NCBI GenBank assembly: GCA_025175895.1
Contig: CM046001.1
Location: forward strand, 22,950,314-23,014,313
DNA: 64,000 bases
Direction: 5' to 3'
Source of the DNA: Wurfbainia villosa
Lineage: Eukaryota; Streptophyta; Magnoliopsida; Zingiberales; Zingiberaceae
Shown: one piece after another, positions 1-12,420 of the stretch
Layout: each line of letters begins with the position of its first letter
Numbering within the stretch: the first letter of the stretch is position 1
Program-made: the position numbers and the translations under genes
Notes under the pieces: model-generated
The model's database searches: none
What the model saw: only the letters and a program-made list of their open reading frames with translations
What the model was told of the DNA's origin: nothing

Positions 1-142
1 CTATCATCATCACCTACACATGTAAGCATGTTTAACAAAACATTCTTTACTAGCATAGAAGGAGGTAAAACATATATGTACTTTCTTACTTGGAAGCGGT
101 AGGATTGATGGTAGATGTGTGTGTGGCGGAAGGGTGGAACTA

Positions 143-154
143 GCTCTAATACCA
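143..154 (-). promoter_or_regulatory. E0 primer-binding site (tRNA-iMet type)
   Basis: The minus strand reads TGGTATTAGAGC three bases after the LTR end. This is one mismatch from the usual initiator-Met site TGGTATCAGAGC and fixes the orientation of E0. Confidence 0.8.
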
Positions 155-527
155 TACTATAACACCCCCCCCCTCTCTTACTCTAGTAGAGGAGGTGTTA
201 CAATCATACTTTAATTGTAAACCAAACATGTCTCAATTATTCCATGAACTCACTTACACTATTTACTAATTTAACTAATACCTGATTTAAACAGAAGGGT
301 GTCAACAACTCGTAACAAGATCTAAACATGGTTTTGATAACAAGTATCATAATACTCTTAACTTGAAACACCAGAAGATAGAGAAATAACTCAACCCATA
401 AAACAGCGACACACGACCGTGTTGAAAAACATGGCCTGACCGTGTTCACCACCCAGGACCGTGTGGAAAAACACGGCTTAGTCGTGTTCGCCTCTGTTCA
501 CCCCAGATTGATTGTCAAGCACATAAC

Positions 528-790
528 ATGAACTCTAGCACACTAGAACATTCAAAGGTCTTAACATAACATAATACTAGCACATTCAAAGGTCTTAACA
601 TAACATGATACTAGAAAGTTCGACATTCTTAGACACGATATACTCACACACATAACATGGACCCTAACACACTAGCACGTTCAAAGGTCTTAACATAACA
701 TAATACTAGCAAGTTCAACATTCTTAAGCACAACATAACCATTAGTAAATTCAGAGTTCTTAACATAACATAAATTCTAGCAAGTTCAGA
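528..790. repeat. Short tandem-like repeats in the E0 LTR
   Basis: The phrase CACATTCAAAGGTCTTAACA followed by TAACATRATACTAG recurs about four to five times with point changes, with shorter relatives (AGTTCAGANTTCTTAACATAAC) in between. No coding sense is visible. Confidence 0.65.
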
Positions 791-1999
791 ATCGTAATCC
801 ATTGTTCCACCGCCACACACACCAAGCACTTCATCCACTGCCCCCTCTTACTCAAGCCTTGCTTTACCCTTATATGTAGTATAAGGAATGCAAACTATAA
901 GCAATGAAGCTTAGTAAGTACCTCCTATTCTCACAAAACATCGCATTAGGAAAACATGTTATTAGAATACTTGCATGCAACACATGCTCATACTTGCATT
1001 TATGAAATTTCTGCATTAACATTTAGAAATACTTGCATATAATACGATGGTTCAACTTGAAATGAATGAACTTCCTTCATTAAACATTTAGAAACCCTTG
1101 TACATATCATAATGGTTCAACCTGAAATGCATGAACTTGAAATACACAACTTACAAAATATGCTTCGCTTGTAGAAACTTGCGCATGAGATATGCTTAAA
1201 CTTGTTAACATTGTGCTATAATTAACTTTTGAAAATCTTGTACCATATATACTTAAAAATACTAATCATCCTCGTTTGGGCAGCACGACATTGTACAATT
1301 TTGCGTGTAACCCTAACAGAATTCGAGGTAGCTAGCCACCGAACTTATTAGGGCAACTTACTAAGGGCGATCTAGGGCCTGTGAGTGATCTAAGGGCCCG
1401 GTATATGCCACTTTAAAGTAAAATACTTCCCTTATAGATGACTACTGATTTTGGTCTTTTAACAACCATTTAACTTGAGTATACTCCAAACACCCATATA
1501 GGAAGCTTTTCAAGATATTTGATCATGCTCTTTGTCCCCAAAACTCATAGGGGAAGCATCTTTGCGATTTTTACATCTTGCTTCAAAAGAAATATATCTA
1601 AAATACCTATAAATCCGAACAACTATAATCTGAACAGAATATATAAATCTGAGCAAAACATGATAATAGAATATAGATGTACAAATCGAGAGTTACTTAT
1701 ACTATAGGGGAGAATTAGCATCTTTGTGATCTTATGTCTTGCCTAAAATGAAATATACCTTACCTATAAATCTGAACATACATATATAATCTGATCAAAA
1801 CATATAATATAAACAAAACATGGGAAAAGAAGCTAGATAAAATCAATCGAAGAGCTACTTATACTGCAGGTGAGAAATACTTACATCCTTTTGCTAGATT
1901 CACTAAATAAACCGCTACGGTTATGGAGATCTTCTACCCATTTCTTAGCCCTAAGAGTGATCCTTGCATATACCAAGCCCTTGTGACAAAACCCCTAAA

Positions 2000-2019
2000 C
2001 CCCCCCCCCCCCCCCCCCC
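2000..2019 (+). repeat. Poly-C tract, about 20 bases
   Basis: A homopolymer of C inside the E0 LTR. Its length may be unreliable in any assembly. Confidence 0.85.
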
Positions 2020-2307
2020 TCAAGAACACCAACACAAGGTGTTCTAAAGCTTGGGATGGAGAGGGAGGAAGGAGAAAGAGGGTCTCGACCAAGGGTGAGG
2101 AAGAAGAGAAAAACAAAATGGAGGAAGAGATGAGGTTTACTTGGTTTCTTTCTCTCTTTAATCTCCACGTTAATAGCTAGGGAGATGAAAAGAAAAGAAA
2201 AAAACTCTTCATCTTCTCATGGGGAGATGAAACAACTCTTCACCCTCTCATCTTCTCATTTATCTTCTTTGTTTATTCATTATCTTTTCTAGCCAAGAAT
2301 TATCCTA

Positions 2308-2361
2308 TGGCCTAGTGGTATCAAGGCTATCTCAAAATTAGGAGGTTCATGGTTCGAATCC
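2308..2361 (+). other. tRNA-like A/B box pair antisense to the E0 LTR start
   Basis: An A-box-like TGGCCTAGTGG (2308-2318) lies 32 bases before a perfect B-box-like GGTTCGAATCC (2351-2361). The pair is on the plus strand, antisense to E0, 54 to 107 bases from the LTR 5' terminus. The flanking arms do not pair into a convincing cloverleaf, so this is not called a tRNA gene. Confidence 0.5.
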
Positions 2362-2415
2362 TAACTTTAATGAACCATATTTTATTTTTATTTTATTTTA
2401 TTTTCAGGCATTACA

Positions 2416-2954
2416 TATAGTACTTTAGTTCTACATATTTTCCTTCTTTGTCTTCATATTATATAACATTTGTTGCCATTGGTGTTTTAATGTCTTTTGC
2501 ATTTTTCATGCCAAATTTTTTAATTAATTCTCTTGCATACTTGTTTTGGTATATAGAGTTACCATCTCTTTTTTGTTTTATTTGTAAACCTAAAAAGAAG
2601 TTTAACTGCCCAACTAAACTCATTTAGAATTCTTGTTCCATTAGGTTTATAAATTCTTTTAAGAAGTTTGAATTTATTTATCCAAAGACTATATCATCTA
2701 CGTATATTTGAGCAATAAAAATGTCTTGGTTCAAGGTTTTTACGAAAAGAGTTGAGTCAATTTGACCTTGTCTGAAGCCTTTTGAGATTAAGTATGAAGA
2801 TAGTCTCTAATACCAGGCTCTAGGAGCTTGTTTTGATTCATATAAGGCTTTTTTTTAATTTATATACGTGATTAGGGTATTCTAAGCTTTCAAAACTTGG
2901 CAGTTAACTTATGTATACATCTTCTTTTATTACTCCATTTAGAAAGGTAGATTT
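2416..2954 (-). pseudogene. X fragment 1: Sirevirus-type reverse transcriptase, decayed
   Basis: The minus strand encodes a recognisable Ty1/copia reverse transcriptase segment that includes the catalytic YVDD box (around 2700-2710). It runs from the start of the FLNG box to the stretch before RNase H that carries a TPMATN-like motif (near 2480). Several stops and frame changes make it non-functional. The left end is cut by E0 and the right end by Y. The frame continues at 32149: when Y and one copy of its target duplication are removed, the reverse transcriptase motif at the junction is contiguous and in frame. The rest of the 3' half of X should lie to the left of the window beyond E0. Confidence 0.82.
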
Positions 2955-3438
2955 TGTAGAGGATTCGTTGACCGCTAGAGGGGGGTGAATAGCTCGTTTC
3001 GATACGTCGATGGAATTTGTTTGTGCTTGTCTCTAAAATCTTCGTTAGCACTGTAGATTATATATAATATCAATAACAAAAACTAAGACAAACACAAGTG
3101 CGCAAGGATGTAATGTGGTTCAGAACCGAAAGGTTCATACTCCACGGATCGAGCTCTAAAGAGCTCTAGTGATGCCAATCACACAACACTAATAAACACT
3201 CCTCGACACAAGTCGGAGGCGAAGAAACCCCTTACAATGATTACACTAAGTAATACGGAAGATACAAGCTAATACAAGTATGAAATACAATGTATGTAAA
3301 GAAAAACACTTTACAATAGCACTTTGGTTGCTTGATCTTTGATTCCCTTGAACTAGCCTTGAAGAACTGGAAAGCACCAACTTATCCCCTTCAATTCGCC
3401 CAAGAAAAATCACTGCAAAAACCCTCCTTCCGAGCTAC

Positions 3439-3446
3439 CTTTATAT
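3439..3446 (-). promoter_or_regulatory. TATA-like box of the Y 3' LTR
   Basis: The minus strand reads ATATAAAG in the same position as in the sister LTR (31103-31110). It is a plausible RNA polymerase II start signal for Y. Confidence 0.5.
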
Positions 3447-3469
3447 CCTGCGTCAGGCTAGATTTTCGC

Positions 3470-3830
3470 CGATCAGTCGACTGCCAAAAGGCACCAGTCG
3501 ACTGATGCCACTATTGTCGTGAGACAACGACTCAATCCAAGATGGAAAGACTCCAACGGTACTCCCATTAGTCGACTGCCAACATTGGAAGTCGACTGCC
3601 ATCGCCCGTAACCTACTGCCCAGTTGGCTACCTAGTGTTCTATGCTCGCAGCCGAACCATCAGTAGACTGTCGTCCATGGAAGTCGACTGATCAACCCAT
3701 CAGTAGACTGCTCTAATGAGCAGTCGACTGCCAGAGCCTTTTCAGCCCTTAAATGGCAATCGAACCCTAGTCGACTCATGACAGTCGAACCGACCATATT
3801 GCTAATCGACTGCCAACCTCAAACATGAGG
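3470..3830. repeat. Array of AGTCGACTG palindromes in the Y 3' LTR
   Basis: Perfect CAGTCGACTG occurs at 3474-3483 and 3495-3504. Six or more close variants (TAGTCGACTG, AAGTCGACTG, CAGTAGACTG) follow at irregular spacing to about 3820. Palindromic repeats in the LTR are, as I recall, a described trait of Sireviruses. Confidence 0.8.
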
Positions 3831-4554
3831 TTTTAACCCAAGTATGGTTCCCCCATACTTGCTAGACCACCCTTAGCCTAGTCATAAGCCTTCTAGCCAC
3901 CTCCATCAGCCTCGCGCCTATCTGATCCCTCCAAGTCATCCATGACTTGTTCATCCATGCTCTAGTCTTCAGGTGCTTCCATCGGCTATGTCATGCTAAC
4001 GGTGTCTACACCGCCAAGGCTACATTGGACTTATGCTGCTAAGACTCCGCTTGGACTTTACGCCGCCAACCATTGGACATATACTTCCAAGACTTTCACC
4101 CTTGGAATTTATGCCACCAATATCAAACCCCTTGGACTTCTCAAATGCCAAGTACCCATGACTTGAACTTTCACCGTCAAGATTACACCCTTGAACTTAC
4201 GTGGCCAGGACTACACCCTTGGACTTTACTTGCCAATCCATGTTAGACTTTCCATGCCAAGACCCATGCTTGGACTTTCCTTGCCAAGACCCATGCTTGG
4301 ACTTTACATGCCAAGTACTCAAGACTTGGACTTTCCGTTGACATGGTCAACTCCAGTCAACCATCAAAATCCCCCTCAAGTCAAACTCGAGTTCGGTCAA
4401 TCATGACCCGGGTCGATTACATCAACAATCTCTCTAAAACATTATCAGACATCAATATCAAACATCAATGTCAAATCTCCATGTCAAACATCAAAATATA
4501 GCTCGAGTCAAACTTGAGTTTGGTCAATCGTGACCTGGGCCAATTGCACCAACA

Positions 4555-4706
4555 ATCTCCCCCTTTTTGATGTTTGACAAAAACATATACCTTTGAGTTA
4601 GAACACTAACTCAAATCTTCTAACCAATTATACCAAATTGGTAATCCCATAAATTCTCCCAAAAATATTCCAAACATTCTCTCCCAAACATTCTCCCCCT
4701 TTTTGA
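4555..4706 (-). promoter_or_regulatory. Y polypurine tract and a second tract copy
   Basis: Next to the LTR the minus strand reads CAAAAAGGGGGAGAT (4555-4569). A second tract, CAAAAAGGGGGAGAA, lies at 4691-4705, about 136 bases upstream in element orientation. The first primes plus-strand DNA synthesis. The second is a conserved duplicate of the same kind seen in V, W and U. Confidence 0.8.
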
Positions 4707-6435
4707 CTAACAACAAAAAGGTCTTTACCAAGGAGGTCAATGTCCCATGTCTCAATGAGATCTTACAATCTCCCCCTTGGTCAAAAAATACCTATGATGC
4801 CTACAATCTTCCTAGTGATAAGTCTCATATCACTCAAGAGAGGCAATCCTTTACACTCTCCCAATTTCCAAATTGGGTATCTCAAAGTTCCCATTTTCCT
4901 CCTCATGATGAAAAATACCATCCATCATTCGATGATGGATACCTACCCCTAAAGGCTTGCTTTCCCTTGACCATTGCACCAACAATGTCCTTGGAAAGTC
5001 CCTAGGCCAATAGGAACTCTAAATCATCAAAAATAAGGTCTAAAGTTCAACATGAACTTTCCTATACCTTAAATTTTATACATCACCCTAACACATCCCC
5101 CAATCCATATCCAATTTGTTTTTCACCCTTTATAATGCTTCCCAAAGCATATCCTAGGGTTATGAGTGGTTAGGGAATTTTACCGTAGCTGAAAACGAGC
5201 TAAACAACCTTGTTTTTCTCGAAATCAGCCTGGCAGTCGACTCCTGACACTTATCAGTTGAACTACCCTTCATCAGTCGACTGCCTCCAAGCGGAAGTCG
5301 ACTGATAACTAAAAATTTTGATTTTCAATTATCAAAAATGAAATTCAAAAATACATAAATAATTATACGCAATTCAAAAAATCGTGAAACTTCATATATA
5401 TAATACTTATGACCAATACAATAGGTGAAAATTTTTTGAAAAATATTTAACCCATAAAATAGTGAAATTTACACAAAGTTCAAAAGTGAAGAAAAACTTC
5501 AATGTTTGAGCTCACTTTGTATCAACTTCATCAATGGTGGTTGCTATCAAAAGATAGACTTCACCAAGGTTTTCTAAATTGATTTTAAAATGTTTTTGAA
5601 AACCTATATTGGATCATATTCCTTGGGCTTAATGTACATGACTTGTACACTAGCTTTCCCAATGATCCCCACATGATTTTAGATGAGTTTAAGTTCATCT
5701 AGATGCAAAAACTATGCACCTTGAACATAACTCATATCCTATCATATCACACATATCTAGGGTGTATAAAACACACAAAAGTCAATGTGATGTGAGATGT
5801 GAGTTTTGTTCAACCTAATCTAGGGTTTCATGCATTTTTCTAAGGCAACCCTACTTGATTCCCTTATAAATGAGACTTCAAGTCATGCCATTGTCCTTAA
5901 ATCAATTTTAATCAAATTTAAAAGCATGAATGATCATGGCATAAATGATAACATAATTAAACATGGCCAATGATCATGATGTCATGGCATATGATATAAT
6001 CTAAAAAAAACACATGACATTAAACCTTAATCCTACACATACTCATGACATATAACTCATAAAAATAAACATGATGTCATGACATGTTATATGGCAAACA
6101 AAACATGGCAAATAAGATGTATAGGTATAATAATACCTAAATTTTAATATTAGTTTCCATTTGTTATAATTAATTTCATTTTTCCATATTATCAATTGTT
6201 CCCAAAGTGTGCCAAAAACCCAAAATGGCACACTAAGACCTCAAAACCTAAATTGTGCCAATTTAATTAATTTTTAATAATCCCAAAATTATATTGGCAC
6301 ATCCTAAAATCTTTTAGAATTTAAGATCAAACTTATTTCCAAGGTATCCATAACATTAAAAATATCCTAAAGTGCCAACTTTGCTATGGTTGGGTTAGCT
6401 ACCCTTCCAATCAAGGTTGACACACCTAAACCCAT
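4707..6435. other. Y 3' non-coding region
   Basis: AT-rich sequence between the end of Y gag and its purine tracts. It contains one more AGTCGACTG module (5233-5305). A plus-strand open frame at 4703-5005 resembles nothing and is antisense to the element. No pol remnant is visible on either strand. Confidence 0.65.
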
Positions 6436-6599
6436 CTAGCGTGAGTCGATCATGCTCTTAGGAACCCAAAATCTATTTGAGCTCCTAGGGTTTACTAGGT
6501 ATTCCTTAGGGATGACCTCCCTAGATACCTTCCTAATGACCCTTTTAAGCTTGTTAGCCTTGGTTATTTGGGTCTTAACTAGGTTAACCTTAGGGATTG
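6436..6599 (-). pseudogene. Y gag C-terminal tail, cut off by G1
   Basis: The minus strand encodes the closing section of a Sirevirus gag, with a WVPKS-type motif shortly before a stop at 6436-6438. It is the direct continuation of the gag frame that breaks at 27960, on the other side of G1. The duplicated GATTG at 6595-6599 and 27955-27959 proves the continuity. The WVPK-type ending is shared with V gag (around 52380-52440) and with X near 44010-44100. Confidence 0.7.
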
Positions 6600-8513
6600 T
6601 GTAACAGCCCAAATTTTAGTTCCTATACTTTTATTTATTTATTTAGAAAAAAAATAGAAATAATAATAGGAAGAAAAAAAATGAATAAATGGTTCGTTAG
6701 CTGAGGCTCAAACCATGAACCGTTGGTTTGGGGGAATAGGCTTCCTACCACTAAGTCATAAGATTACCAATGAGTATGATATAACAAAATATATCTATAG
6801 GAAAAAAAAGGGAAAAGTTGGTTAAATTGGATAATTATTTAAAGGGGTGATTAGGTTAAGGAAAACCCTAATTTATTTTTTTCTTTCTTTTTTTTTTCCA
6901 AAAATATCCTGCGCCGAAACCCCACCCACCTCTCACACCTCCTCCTCTTCTCTCCCTGACGCCGACCCCAGCTGTGAACACCCATTCCTCCTCCTCCCCC
7001 CTCCTATTTTCTTTTCTTTCCAGCCACTGAAGCATGGGCTTCTGTGGAATTGCTTTGTTTTCTCATCCCTCTCTCTCTTGATCTTTCGTGTTCCAGCCGT
7101 CGAAGCATGGAAGAAGGTTGTCTTCTCTTTGGATAATTCAAGAGGGGATTTTCAAGAGGGATCTTCTCAAAGACTTGGTAGAGGGTCATGCTAAAGCAAA
7201 GGAACACGTAGAAGGTCTTCTCTTTACGAAATCTAACGGTATAAATTGGTGAAAAAGCGTAGGACGTAAGTATTGCTCACCTGCAGTATAAGTAGTTATC
7301 GTATGTCATTGATATATTTTTATGTGCATGTTATTTCAAGTTACATGGTGTTTTTAGATACATAATTTTTACCCGTTATGGCATGTTTGATTTAGTATCA
7401 TGTTTAGATCCATGATAAGAATATGGTTTATGATCATGCACGTTGTAGATGAGTTGTAGCTTACAATTATATGCATGATGTAGAGTAAGATGTAAAAAAA
7501 AATATTTCCTTTATAAGGAAAATTTAAAGATACTCCTCGTTCAAATTGGGGATTAAGAGCACAACGATCTTTAGTATGCTCCCCATTTCAGTTTTGGGGG
7601 TCAAAAATATAATGATCTTTATGGTGTTCCCCATTCGTGGTTTAGGGGATTAAGAGCATTTTTTTCAGTATGTATTAGAATATAAGTATAAAAAAAGTAT
7701 TTTACTTTTGACAGGGCATGTACTGGGCATCAATTTCACCCACGGGCCAAGGCCCTCAATTTCAGTTACCCTAGTAGGTTCGGTGGTTGGCCACCCGGGC
7801 CTATTAGGAAAGCGCACATTGGTATTTTGCCGAGCCCATATTCAGAATGATTATTAATTTGATGTATTAGTATCAATATCAGTATAAGTATAAGTAAAAG
7901 TTTTCAAAGTTAATAATTCCAGTTCAGATACATAGTTTACATGTTTTAAAATATTTAAGAGCATGGTTTATACAAGAGACATGTATTTAGAGTTATGATT
8001 TCCAATTATACTTGCATGTGTATCAATGTATCCAGGGTAAGAGAACTAGTTGCATGATTACATACAGTGCATATTTTTTTGAGCATAGAAAGTACTTACT
8101 AAGCGTTATTGCTTATAGTTTGCATTTCCTTATACTGCAGATAAATGTAAAGAAAAGCTTCAGTGAGGTGGCATGGCGGACGAAATACTTGGAGTGTGTG
8201 GCGACGGAACAGTGGAATTAAAAGATCCTAAGTTCAGATGTCTAAACTAGATTTTATGTTTTTAATTGTTTTTTTCTAATATTGTTGGAGTTCCACTGGA
8301 TTGCTTTGTGTTAGACCAAAGAATGCTAGAGTCATGTTGGGTTAGTCTTAATACTCGCACGTTATGTGAAGACCTTGAAATGGTTATTGTTTAAGTGATG
8401 ATTAAAGTATAGTGTCAAAGTAAGATCAGGAAGAAAATAAGAATATTCACTAAAGTAGTGACATCTCCCCTAGTAGAGAGTGGAAAGACTAGGGGGGGGG
8501 GGGGGGTGTTACA
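6600..8513 (+). repeat. G1 5' LTR (1.91 kb)
   Basis: Starts TGTAACAGCCC and ends in a run of 15 G (8492-8506) then TGTTACA. It aligns along its full length with the split 3' LTR. The open frame at 6847-7194 is a low-complexity LTR sequence, not a gene. Confidence 0.92.
6705..6758 (-). other. tRNA-like A/B box pair antisense to the G1 LTR start
   Basis: The minus strand carries TGACTTAGTGG (6748-6758) and GGTTTGAGCC (6705-6714). The 3' LTR copy has a better B box, GGTTCGAGCC (19617-19626). Position and orientation match those in E0 and A. Confidence 0.45.
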
Positions 8514-8516
8514 AGA

Positions 8517-8528
8517 TGGTATCAAAGC
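8517..8528 (+). promoter_or_regulatory. G1 primer-binding site
   Basis: TGGTATCAAAGC three bases after the LTR end; one mismatch from the initiator-Met site. The leader that follows (8529-8703) resembles the E0 leader and is cut by K. Confidence 0.85.
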
Positions 8529-8708
8529 GGGTTCCTCCCTTCCGTCACACACACATCGAGCATCAGTCCTGCCACCTCCAAGTAAGCAAGTATTTATCTG
8601 CTTTATTTACTTTATAAGTAGTAAGGAATGCTTCTTCTAAGTTAAACATGCTCACCTAGAATGTTCTCTTTGAGTTAAACATGCTTGCATATATATATAT
8701 GAAGATGA

Positions 8709-10885
8709 TGTTGGGTTTCCGGCACCGCGGCGTGTGTGTGTTCGATCATGTTTCGTAAACATGAGCACAGCAGAAGCAATTAAAATAATAAATCTATATT
8801 TATTACAACACACACAACACACGCATGCATATTACAACAAGTGTAGACATAACCGTAAATTAAAATTTGCAATAAAAAGAAAATTATCTACGTTATACCT
8901 TTCGTATGACGTGTAGCGGGAACGGCATCAACCGGAACGATCCTCGTAAGAATCGTCTCTATCCGTATCCACGCCGAGCTCCTCGGGATGACTTCGCTAA
9001 GTCACGAGCTTCGTCTTCGTATCGGTTACTAGCCTCGTGTTGAAGACGACGCGATCGAGAGATGATCACGATCCGAATCCAAATTCGGATCCTAAAACGA
9101 GTTCTCAAAACTCGCTTCTCCGGAGAGGTATTCGTCAACCGTTTGACGAATCCTTCGTCCCCCACCTCAGAGGAATACCGGAGATCAAATCTCCGACAAC
9201 AAAGAAACAAGCTGTCCAGAAAAACTGGACAGCTTTTGGTGGAGGAATAGAGGCCGGCCAAAGGAGATGTGGAGCTCACCTTATCACCGAACTCACAAGA
9301 GATCACCGGAGGGTCGCCGGAGTGTTCACCGGCTGAAGCTTGGTCGCCGGCAATGACTTGGACGGCGGCACAAAAGCTGGGCGGCGGCACACCTAGGGTT
9401 GGCGCCGACTAGGAGAGAAGATGGAGGGGGCGACACAATTAGGTTGGGCGGCAACTCTAATTAGGGTTAGAGGATTAGGGTTTAAGCCCTATTTTATAGA
9501 GAACTAATTCTCTTAATGGTTAATGGATCATATCCATAAAGCCCGTTAACCCGCTCCATTAAGATAAGTTAAAATAAACCAAACCATGATGGTTTATTTT
9601 ATGTTAAAACGAACCGAACCAACCTTTGGTTCATTCGTTTAATATAAACCAAACCCTTTGGTTTATTCTCATCCATTGGATTAGAACCAAACCATTTTGG
9701 TCCATCCATTATGTCTTCATAAGACACGGCCCATCCACGCTTCCATTGTGACTGAAACAATTTCATGCTCGCTTTATGTTTGGTCCAACCAAACATAGTT
9801 TCTCTCGGTCTGAGAATCCCATTCTCAAGCTCGTTTTAAATCCTTTGGATTACACTCGTTGTGCGTGTGACCAAATAGGTTCTCGGTTTATGTTGGCCGT
9901 CTATAATTAACCATTAATTATAGAACGATCATGAGTGGCACCTAGTAGTACATCATGATCCCCAATTAACCGAAAAGATCAACAGTTGATCCAGAACTAT
10001 TTCTGAAACCCTTCAGTAGCTCGAATGAATCGTGCCCCATTCCCTTCACTCATCTTATACCCACTTGGTTCAGGACATGGTCTATAGTGTCGCCTCACTA
10101 GCTCGACTACGTCACACCTAGCCCAAGTATCATTTCCTCGTCCTACGGATTCTAGTTACTCCACATGTATCGAAGAGTACCTTACTCTAAACATGTAATG
10201 CTTTGGCCAAAGACTTTAGTAACAATCCGACGAGAGGCCATAGGTATACATCTCCTCGCAAGGAGTGGTGAATCCTTTATAGGCTATTCAAACACCTTCG
10301 ATCACTTCGACTTATACCCAATCATCCCGGGTCCACATCTCCTTAGAGATGTTTGCTTAAGATGTCAAAGCATAAGTCTCCATGATCAAGATGACTTGAA
10401 TACCGCAAGTCAAAGGAACATCGCACTTAAGCCACAGTAAGAACTTCATTGACATATCTATATATGCAGAGAACCATATGAAGTCTTACGGCTGGTCACT
10501 CCAATGAACTAGTTACCATAACTAGCATCCACGATCAACTCCGGACATCACTATGTCTCCAGCCAGTGAGAATCAGCTGCTTGGATACACCAAGGAGTAT
10601 ACCTCGTGCTAGTCTCGACAGAATTGATGGTGTCCAAATCCATCAATTCATCGACTAGGGATAATTCCGATACATCACAATTACACACGTAGAGATACTC
10701 ACTAGTTGTGATCCAATCACAAATTCTCTCATGCTGTGAATCGTATTGTGGACATCCAGTAAATGAGTTTAAGATCCAATCAAATACATGAAACATGTAT
10801 ACTCAAATAGTGAATCTTCATTTATCATATAAATGGTTCATACATAAGGCGATTGCCTTAGGACATCTCTCATATATTACTAACA
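8709..10885 (-). repeat. K 3' LTR (2.18 kb, full length)
   Basis: On the minus strand it starts TGTTAGTAATATATGAG directly after a polypurine tract and ends CCGGAAACCCAACA. The segment 8709-10328 is repeated at 15822-17488 with about 25 single differences by eye and one 48-base indel near 9195/16315. Confidence 0.9.
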
Positions 10886-10899
10886 GACTCCCACTTGGC
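10886..10899 (-). promoter_or_regulatory. K polypurine tract
   Basis: The minus strand reads GCCAAGTGGGAGTC immediately before the LTR, a standard copia tract. It lies just downstream of the pol stop codon at 10900-10902. Confidence 0.85.
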
Positions 10900-12420
10900 C
10901 TAATGCCAATCGCTACGGTATCCAATACCATAAGCTCTAACATGACCCTCAAACTTACTTTGAGGTAATGCTTTAGTCAAAGGATCCGCTAAGTTCCTTT
11001 CAGTGGGAATTTTCTCGATTTGTATTTCGTTCCTACTTATGATCTCTCTGATAAGATGATAGCGGCGAAGCACAGGTTTGGATCATTGATGAGACCACAT
11101 CAAGTTCAGAGATGAACTTCTTGATCCAAACCACTTCCTTTCTTTGCTTCCCGAAGGCTGCAATGTATTACGCCTTAGTGGCGAGAATCCGCTATAGTGT
11201 CAAGCTTGGAACCTTTCCAACTTATTCGCCTCCATTCTAGGTGAATACATACCCGGACTAAGACATGGAATCATCCTTATGCATGCGGAGGCATCCGTAT
11301 ACCCACGTATCACCATGTACCCTTCTCCGTATATTAGGACATCCTTAGTTCTTCTTAAGTACTTAAGGATCGTCTTAACATCGCCCAATGATCCATTCTG
11401 GATCGGGTGATATCTGCTCGTGACACTCGAGCATACGATACATCGGGCCTCGTACATAACATAGCATACATGATAGATCCTATTGCGGATGCATAGGGAA
11501 TCTTACTCATGCAAATCCTCGTCTTACGTGCGCGGACACATAGACTTGAAAGGTGTACCCCATGCACGATGGGTAGGAAACCTTTCTTGGATTCGACATG
11601 CTAAACCTCTTTGCTTTTCGGTCTATATATATGAACTACGAAAGACCAAGCAACCGTTTGATCTATCTCTATAGATCTTAATCCAGGATGTAGGTTGCTT
11701 CTCCCAGTCTTTCATGGAGAATGTCTTGGATAACCAAACCTTCATGTTGTAAGATTGAAACATCGTTTCCTATAAGTAATATGTCATCGACATACAATAC
11801 TAGGAACACATTGCCTCCCACTAACCTTCTTGTACACAAGGTTAAATGCGGATTTTGTGAAATCAAACTTTTGATTGTCTCATCAAAGCGGATATTCGAC
11901 TCTGGATGCTTGCTTCAATCCATAAATGGATCGTCATAATTTGCATACCTTGGTTTTATCAGCGATGTGAAACCCTCGGTGTATCATATACCGTCCTCGG
12001 CGAGTTTCCATTAAGGAAAGTTGTTTTCACATCCATCTTCCATATCTCATAATCATAATGAGCCGCTATGGCGGGAGCATCGAATGGATTTAAGCATAGC
12101 TAGAGCGAATAGGTTTCGTCATAATCAACACCTTGTTTTTGGCGATATCCTTTCGCCACCAATCCACCTTATAGGTAATCACATTACCATCCATGTCGGT
12201 TTTCTTCTTGAAAACCCACTTGCACCCTATAGGCTTTATGCCTTGGTGGAGTCAACCAAGTTCTAAACTTGGTTTTCGTACATGGAATCCATTTCCGACT
12301 TCATGGCACCAAGCCACTTATCCCTTTCTGAACTTGTCAGCACTTCTTCATAACTGGTAGGCTCCTCATCATCAATGAGTAACACGTCGTTCGATTCACT
12401 TACGAAATCCATATCTCTCG
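10900..12420 (-). pseudogene. K reverse transcriptase and RNase H, heavily decayed
   Basis: Minus-strand Ty1/copia polymerase remnants. Visible in order are a lysine-rich pre-RT stretch (around 12180-12300), the MDVK..FLNG box (around 12010-12040), the YVDD catalytic box with LLIGND after it (around 11760-11810), the PYASAIGSIMYAM stretch (around 11460-11500) and the RNase H end LADPLTKALPQ (around 10950-10990). The gene ends at TAG 10900-10902. Many small deletions and frame changes separate these blocks, so no functional enzyme is possible. Compared with Z, blocks are in the same order but shortened. Confidence 0.82.

Larger units (their letters stand above)
1..2415 (-). mobile_element. E0: 5' end of a minus-strand Ty3/gypsy element running off the left edge
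   Basis: Read on the minus strand, an LTR (2415 down to 158) is followed by a primer-binding site and 140 bases of leader that continue past position 1. The leader is recognisably related to the leader of G1 after 8528, sharing a stretch of the type CCCTTCCGYCACACACACAT. The coding region lies outside the window. The right flank reads TATAG, the only visible copy of its expected target-site duplication. The element interrupts the reverse transcriptase of host element X. Lineage is inferred from its resemblance to the G1 LTR and leader. Confidence 0.82.
158..2415 (-). repeat. E0 5' LTR (2.26 kb)
   Basis: On the minus strand it starts TGTAATGCC and ends in a G run followed by TGTTATA, so the expected terminal CA has become TA. 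G1's 3' LTR ends in the same altered way. It contains a repeat block near its 3' side, modules near 1480-1560 and 1700-1890 shared with solo LTR A (around 26220-26680), a run of about 20 C at 2000-2019 and a tRNA-like box pair. Open frames inside it are short and do not resemble proteins. Confidence 0.8.
2955..4554 (-). repeat. Y 3' LTR (1.60 kb)
   Basis: On the minus strand it starts TGTTGGTGCAATTGG and ends CCTCTACA. It contains a palindromic module rich in AGTCGACTG (3470-3830), an array of CTTGG/CCAAG units (about 4010-4350) and a TATA-like ATATAAAG on the minus strand (3439-3446). It matches 30627-32148 along its length. Confidence 0.9.

Noticed and set aside
2308..2361. tRNA gene
   Set aside because: A and B boxes fit but acceptor and T arms do not pair and there is no clear anticodon arm.
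4703..5005. 100-residue plus-strand open frame
   Set aside because: Antisense to Y, inside its 3' non-coding region, no recognisable motif and no start or splice context.
6847..7194. 115-residue frame that begins with a signal-peptide-like stretch
   Set aside because: Lies wholly inside the G1 LTR and is repeated with changes at 19828-20112 in the other LTR; low-complexity T/C-rich DNA.
9037..9390. Open frames on both strands in GC-richer DNA
   Set aside because: Inside the K LTR and repeated at 16072-16600 with a 48-base indel that breaks the frame; not a gene.
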